From NCBI GenBank assembly GCA_910583965.1, contig CAJUAE010000005.1:17637-81636 (forward strand): 64,000 nucleotides of DNA. The letters are read 5' to 3'. The DNA is from an uncultured Lachnospiraceae bacterium (GTDB lineage: Bacteria; Bacillota; Clostridia; Lachnospirales; Lachnospiraceae). Each line of letters opens with the position of its first letter. Within the stretch, counting starts at the first letter, position 1. The notes under the pieces were generated by a model that was not told where the DNA came from, did no database searches, and worked only from the letters and a program-made list of their open reading frames with translations. The translations under genes and the position numbers were made by a program. Of this stretch, positions 60,514 to 64,000 are shown one piece after another.

Positions 60514-60542
60514 CGAGTAGGGAAGGTTGCTTCCCCTACTCG
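60514..60542. terminator. terminator-like hairpin between the repeat copies
   Basis: CGAGTAGGGAAG and CTTCCCCTACTCG form a 12-bp stem with one bulge and a GTTG loop. It resembles the LacI terminator at 36736 but has no T-tail. Confidence 0.45.
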
Positions 60543-60600
60543 CGCGCCGGACACCCGTCAGCCTACGCTGACATATTTCCTTTGGGTGCCCGTGTGCATA
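60541..60600. repeat. 60-nt structured repeat, copy 2
   Basis: It starts CGCGCGCCGGACACCCGTCA. Nested stems GTCAGC/GCTGAC and CGGACACCC/GGGTGCCCG (one mismatch) are visible. A shortened third copy lies at 43883-43937 in the opposite orientation. Between tRNA-Trp and the BlaI promoter I see nothing else. Confidence 0.7.
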
Positions 60601-60636
60601 AAAAAACCTGTAAACCTTTGAGATAGGTTTACAGGT
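60599..60636 (-). terminator. terminator of tRNA-Trp
   Basis: ACCTGTAAACC (60606-60616) and GGTTTACAGGT (60626-60636) form a perfect 11-bp stem. On the - strand it is followed by TTTTTTA. Confidence 0.92.
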
Positions 60637-60657
60637 CATTTTAACATTCGTCTGTAG

Positions 60658-60728
60658 CAGGGGCAGCAAGAATCGAACTCGCGTTGACGGTTTTGGAGAC
60701 CGCTGTTCTACCGCTGAACTATGCCCCT
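60658..60728 (-). tRNA. tRNA-Trp (anticodon CCA)
   Basis: Read on the - strand it folds as a full cloverleaf of 71 bases: acceptor AGGGGCA/TGCCCCT (7 pairs), a D arm GTTC-AGCGGTA-GAAC, an anticodon stem GCGGT/ACCGT with loop CTCCAAA (anticodon CCA), a 4-base variable loop, a T arm GCGAG-TTCGATT-CTTGC and discriminator G. No CCA end is encoded. It is a single tRNA with its own terminator. Confidence 0.97.
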
Positions 60729-60820
60729 TTGTTCAGTTTATGTAATTCACTTACTGACGAATTATAGTATATCAAAAGCTATATAAAAATGCAAGCATAA
60801 AATTTAAAAACATTAATATT

Positions 60821-61042
60821 TTATCGATCTTTATTTGCTGCTCTTTTAAGTTGGTCCTGTACAACGTAGCGTTTTACAACTCTTTCTGTATGGGAAAAAA
60901 CAGTGTACATGATTTCGTCAAGATTCAAGCCTGAATTAAATGCTTTCTGAAGCGCAGCATCAAAACCTGAGCTGGAAAGCTCTGCATCAAAGGTGGTGCC
61001 GGCTGGGTTTAATGTGGAACGGTCCTCGTTAAATATACTCAT
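60821..61042 (-). CDS. small acidic-to-neutral protein, 73 residues, unknown function
   Basis: The sequence begins MSIFNEDRSTLNPAGTTFDA and continues ELSSSGFDAALQKAFNSGLN, LDEIMYTVFSHTERVVKRYV and VQDQLKRAANKDR. It has no membrane segment or signal peptide; the second half should be helical. AGGGAG stands 7 bases before the ATG, supporting a real gene. It lies between tRNA-Trp and the HTH gene, on the - strand. I do not recognise a family. Confidence 0.65.
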   Translation of the reverse strand: MSIFNEDRSTLNPAGTTFDAELSSSGFDAALQKAFNSGLNLDEIMYTVFSHTERVVKRYVVQDQLKRAANKDR

Positions 61043-61277
61043 AAAAATACTCCCTTCAGATCTTTGCTGTGTTACAGAATATTAAACAGTTCTATTATAA
61101 CAATATACAATGAAAGAGTCAATCATTTCTGCAAAAGTCTCTGTGTTAAAATGTATTGTAAATTGTTGTTTCCATCCCATTCAGATTGAATAGATTTTTC
61201 ATTGATTTTCGTGTTTTTAGTGTGAACAGGAACTATTGTAATCTGATAGAAAATATATTACGGCTCTGAGATAGGAA

Positions 61278-61306
61278 TTGACAGTAGTTTCTTCAAAGCG
61301 TATAAT
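61278..61306 (+). promoter_or_regulatory. consensus sigma-A promoter of the HTH gene
   Basis: TTGACA, a 17-base spacer and TATAAT, both hexamers perfect. The start point would be about 60 bases before the coding start. The rest of the 333-base gap 61043-61375 is AT-rich without clear structure. Confidence 0.85.
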
Positions 61307-61375
61307 TATTTTATCTTAAATAAATTAGTATTTATAAAAATTTAGTGATTTAGAGAAAAGTGATGGAGGGCCACA

Positions 61376-61879
61376 ATGGCGGGATTTAATAAGGATGCGT
61401 TCTGGAGCAAAGTATTGTCGCTATATTATGTTGCCAAAGAAGGAAATTATGTGATAAAGTTGGATGAGGAACAAGTTGCAGAACTTAAAGCGCTTTATAT
61501 TGACTTGTACATACCAGAGGAAAATCTGGGACATTATGATGACGAAACGCTGATGAAAAAGATGATGACAAAGATCGCATCTATGTATAAGGTTGACAAG
61601 GATAGTATGGGAAATTCTGGTGAGTTAGTTCAGTTGGTTAACACAGTAAATTTTGACGGCAGAAATCTATATATTCGATTTGACAAAATTTCTCCTGTAA
61701 AAATGAGACGGCTAGAGTTGGGAAAAACTAGACAACAGATTGCAGAACGAATGGGGTACAGTGTGGCAGCAGTACGAAATTGTGAGGAGGCATTCTGCGA
61801 TTTGACAAGACAGCCAGAAACACTTGTTCGAAAACTTGCAAGAGCATTGGAATGTGAACCCGAAATACTAATGCAGTAA
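61376..61879 (+). CDS. protein with C-terminal helix-turn-helix domain
   Basis: The 167-residue protein has an unassigned N-terminal half (FWSKVLSLYYVAKEGNYVIK, DLYIPEENLGHYDDETL) and a C-terminal XRE-like helix-turn-helix (MRRLELGKTRQQIAERMGYSVAAVRNCEE, then ETLVRKLARALECEPEILMQ). It is probably a DNA-binding regulator. GGAGG lies 8 bases before the ATG and a perfect consensus promoter is upstream. The BrkB-like gene follows 15 bases later, so they probably share a transcript. The target is unknown. Confidence 0.82.
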   Translation: MAGFNKDAFWSKVLSLYYVAKEGNYVIKLDEEQVAELKALYIDLYIPEENLGHYDDETLMKKMMTKIASMYKVDKDSMGNSGELVQLVNTVNFDGRNLYIRFDKISPVKMRRLELGKTRQQIAERMGYSVAAVRNCEEAFCDLTRQPETLVRKLARALECEPEILMQ

Positions 61880-61894
61880 CGTGGACAAAAATCA

Positions 61895-62896
61895 ATGTGT
61901 GAAGAAATGAAACATAACAAAAGAATAACAAGAAAACAAATCAAACTGATTTATGAAATCTTATATAGTTTTGTGAGAAAAGTAAAATATGACCACGTGT
62001 CCTCCTTCGCAGCACACGCGGCCTTATTTTTACTAATGTCATTATTTCCAATGGCAATGTATTGCATTGCTGTTTTTAGCTACCTTCCGATAGATACTGC
62101 CAGATTTTCGCAGTATCTATTAACAGTAATACCCGAGGGATTTTCTCCACTGCTAAATCATATTTTAATGGAGGCACATGCAGAAAGTACAGCCGCGTTA
62201 AAATCTTTCACTATGATCACAATGTTGTTTTGTGCATCCAAGGGAGTGTATGCAGTGATTATTGGTATGAATGCTGTGTACGGAATCCGAGAGACAAGAG
62301 GGATGCCACTGCTCTATGCACTTGCTATTTCCTATGTTGTGATTTTTTTTGCAGCGATTGGATTGATGATGGTACTTATTGTGTTGGGCAATCATATTTT
62401 TGACTGGTTAATTCAGCTTGTGCCAGGACTTGATATGTTTACCAATCTTTTTCGCTATGGAAAGTATTTGTGTATGATTGTCTTTTTGATTATATTTTTT
62501 TTATTAATTTATATGAATGTTCCAAACCGAAAATCCAAGATTCGCTATGAACTTTTTGGAGCACTTTTTTCTACTGCAGTATGGTTGGTATATTCTTGGG
62601 CGTTCTCTTTTTATATCAGTAATTTTGCAAATTACTCTGTTACATATGGAAGCCTTGCCACAATCGTAATTTTTATTTTGTGGTTGTATGGAACGATGAA
62701 TATTATATTTGTGGGAGCAGAAATGAATGTAGTGCTCCGCAAATTTGCAGAATATGGATATAATTATAAGAGAGCATATGATTATTATAAGGATAAATAT
62801 CATGGAGAACTTTTTGCACGGCAGGGGATTGTGATTCGGCTTAAAGCGCATCGTAGAGATGTGGACAGAAAAGTTTCAGGAGAAAAAAGAGAATAG
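61895..62896 (+). CDS. YihY/BrkB-family inner membrane protein
   Basis: The protein (333 residues) matches YihY/BrkB: VSSFAAHAALFLLMSLFPM near residue 33, six membrane segments (for example TMITMLFCASKGVYAVIIGMN and ISYVVIFFAAIGLMMVLIVLG), and the C-terminal signature YGSLATIVIFILWLYGTMNIIFVGAEMNVVL. Although once linked to RNase BN, the family has no proven enzyme activity and may be a transporter. The first Met follows a weak ribosome site; a start at Met 4 (MKHNKRITRKQ) is also possible. It is the second gene of the HTH operon. Confidence 0.92.
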   Translation: MCEEMKHNKRITRKQIKLIYEILYSFVRKVKYDHVSSFAAHAALFLLMSLFPMAMYCIAVFSYLPIDTARFSQYLLTVIPEGFSPLLNHILMEAHAESTAALKSFTMITMLFCASKGVYAVIIGMNAVYGIRETRGMPLLYALAISYVVIFFAAIGLMMVLIVLGNHIFDWLIQLVPGLDMFTNLFRYGKYLCMIVFLIIFFLLIYMNVPNRKSKIRYELFGALFSTAVWLVYSWAFSFYISNFANYSVTYGSLATIVIFILWLYGTMNIIFVGAEMNVVLRKFAEYGYNYKRAYDYYKDKYHGELFARQGIVIRLKAHRRDVDRKVSGEKRE

Positions 62897-62905
62897 AATT
62901 ATCAA

Positions 62906-62935
62906 AAACCGTATGTGTTGTAACACATACGGTTT
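62906..62935 (+). terminator. bidirectional terminator
   Basis: AAACCGTATGTGTT and AACACATACGGTTT form a 14-bp perfect stem around GT. It lies between the convergent BrkB-like and SH3 genes; the SH3 stop codon sits in it. Confidence 0.85.
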
Positions 62936-63362
62936 ATTCGGTTGTAATAATTACATAGTCTGAAGAAATATATGCCTCGACTCCTTCATAAAGAATTTTT
63001 GTCCAGCCGTTGTTTAATATTTCCAAGATATCAAAAGTAGTTCCTTCATCAACTGTATTGAGCACTCTGGCATCTTGTGAAGCAGCATCACGAATATTTA
63101 CTCTTGTAGAAGTTTTACCATGCATCATCGTAGTGGTAGATGTTTCTGTTTCTGCTGGAAGGGTATCATTCATAGCAGAAATGGTTTCTGGAAGTGCAGT
63201 GTCTTCAGAAAGATTGTCCACTTCCATAATCTTTGCGGTTTCTGGTTCATTTACAATCACATAGCGTGGCCTAGTCACAATACAAAAGATCAGAAAGCAG
63301 ATAGAAATAGACATAATGGCAATGATAGAAAGAAGGATTGTATTTATTGTAGTTTTTTTCAT
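62934..63362 (-). CDS. membrane-anchored SH3b-domain protein
   Basis: The 142-residue protein has a short basic N terminus, a hydrophobic segment (TILLSIIAIMSISICFLIFCI) likely acting as signal anchor, a Ser/Thr/Glu-rich linker and one bacterial SH3 domain (TRVNIRDAASQDARVLNTVDEGTTFDILEILNNGWTKI). It should be outside the cell, attached to the membrane, with the domain available for cell-wall binding. AGGTGA precedes the ATG. It is a single gene; the region upstream has no operator that I recognise. Confidence 0.85.
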   Translation of the reverse strand: MKKTTINTILLSIIAIMSISICFLIFCIVTRPRYVIVNEPETAKIMEVDNLSEDTALPETISAMNDTLPAETETSTTTMMHGKTSTRVNIRDAASQDARVLNTVDEGTTFDILEILNNGWTKILYEGVEAYISSDYVIITTE

Positions 63363-63642
63363 GAAGTCACCTCAGTTTTCTGTAAATTGTAAGAACATTA
63401 TAGGAACTGTTAAATTATTTTCTTTACAGTTCATTGGTGCTGTAGGTTACAGAAGTTGTTAAATAGTAAATCATGAATAGTATAGCTCAAGTTGTTGCAA
63501 TTGGCAAGAAATCGAAAATATAGACAGAGAATCTAATATTTTGTTAATATTTTTGTAATATATAATTTACTATTGTAATAATATCAATAGATACATGATA
63601 AATTGATATACTTGTTTTTTTGAAAATTATAAATTTTCTTCT

Positions 63643-63715
63643 GTGGGGTTATAATCTAACAGAATGCTTGCATGTAATTTGTTGTATTACAAGTGTTCTG
63701 TTGGATTATAACCAC
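63643..63715. repeat. long near-perfect hairpin
   Basis: GGTTATAATCTAACAGAA (63647-63664) and TTCTGTTGGATTATAACC (63696-63713) pair at 17 of 18 positions, extended by GTGG/CCAC, with a further GTAAT/ATTAC stem inside. It is not linked to any gene in the window and shows no clear target duplication. Confidence 0.6.
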
Positions 63716-63859
63716 TCTTTCATAAATCAAAAAATGACTGCGCTAATAGACATAAAAGTGTGATAGTATAATTTTTGAATGAAAGATGATGTTATCGTTT
63801 GGAAATGATTTAATAATAACTATTTTATATTAATTTAAAGGATAGGGTAGTATAAAAAC

Positions 63860-63907
63860 AAAAACTGATGGAGCTATGGAATAAAAATAGCAAACATCAG
63901 TTTTTTT
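63860..63907 (+). terminator. terminator-like hairpin near the right edge
   Basis: AAAAACTGATG (63860-63870) and CATCAGTTTTT (63895-63905) form an 11-bp stem, with an inner GCTAT/ATAGC stem and a T-run. No coding region precedes it on the + strand, so it may end a small transcript or serve an attenuator. Apart from this and the long hairpin, 63363-64000 shows no gene that I can support. Confidence 0.65.
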
Positions 63908-64000
63908 ATTTTCTTGTAAAAACTACTTTTTTCTCAGATTTCAGTAATCTACGAAAAATAAAAGTTCTGTAATACAAAATCTAATTTATATCAATCCATA

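Overview
The window looks like chromosome of a low-GC Gram-positive anaerobe, most likely a Lachnospiraceae-type Clostridium relative. The basis is strong AGGAGG ribosome-binding sites, an oxygen-sensitive class III ribonucleotide reductase, ClpC, a BlaI/BlaR-type pair, a DUF6142-like membrane protein and a 137-residue protein that I recall only from this family. No rRNA, CRISPR array, transposase or phage genes were seen. The only RNA gene recognised with confidence is tRNA-Trp.

Positions 1-25340 are a surface-glycan biosynthesis locus, all on the + strand and cut off at the left edge. It holds a UDP-ManNAc-type dehydrogenase, GT2-, GT4-, GT11-, GT-D-, RgpF-, WbsX- and DUF4422-type proteins, five methyltransferases (three FkbM type), a deacetylase-like protein, a radical SAM enzyme, an NAD-dependent epimerase and two tandem IspD/TarI-like cytidylyltransferases. 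Its most striking property is a small Rossmann module (a G-x-G-like turn, then an acidic residue after strand 2) found in 13 proteins. It is N-terminal in some, C-terminal in others, doubled in one and free-standing in two. The locus is visibly AT-richer than the rest and contains a decayed acyltransferase.

Positions 25341-34013 hold an asymmetric heterodimeric ABC exporter (- strand), an HPr-like protein without the active-site histidine, a PD-(D/E)XK-Rad3 helicase and a UDP-glucose dehydrogenase. The segment is bracketed by two inverted copies of a 143-154 bp MITE. Each copy has 15-bp terminal inverted repeats and a perfect 8-bp target duplication.

Positions 34014-63362 are housekeeping: malQ with a LacI regulator, a GT2, a TPR lipoprotein, an NrdD fused to a redoxin, pyrF-pyrE, small membrane proteins, an M29-like peptidase, purE-purM-purN-purD, an SH3/PRRPQ membrane protein, GntR-clpC, radA, an M18 aminopeptidase, a BlaR/BlaI-like pair with operator dyads, tRNA-Trp, an HTH protein, a BrkB-like protein and an SH3 protein. 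Non-coding DNA here carries a recurring structured 5' leader, a 60-nt structured repeat family and several long hairpins. Positions 63363-64000 have no gene that I can support.
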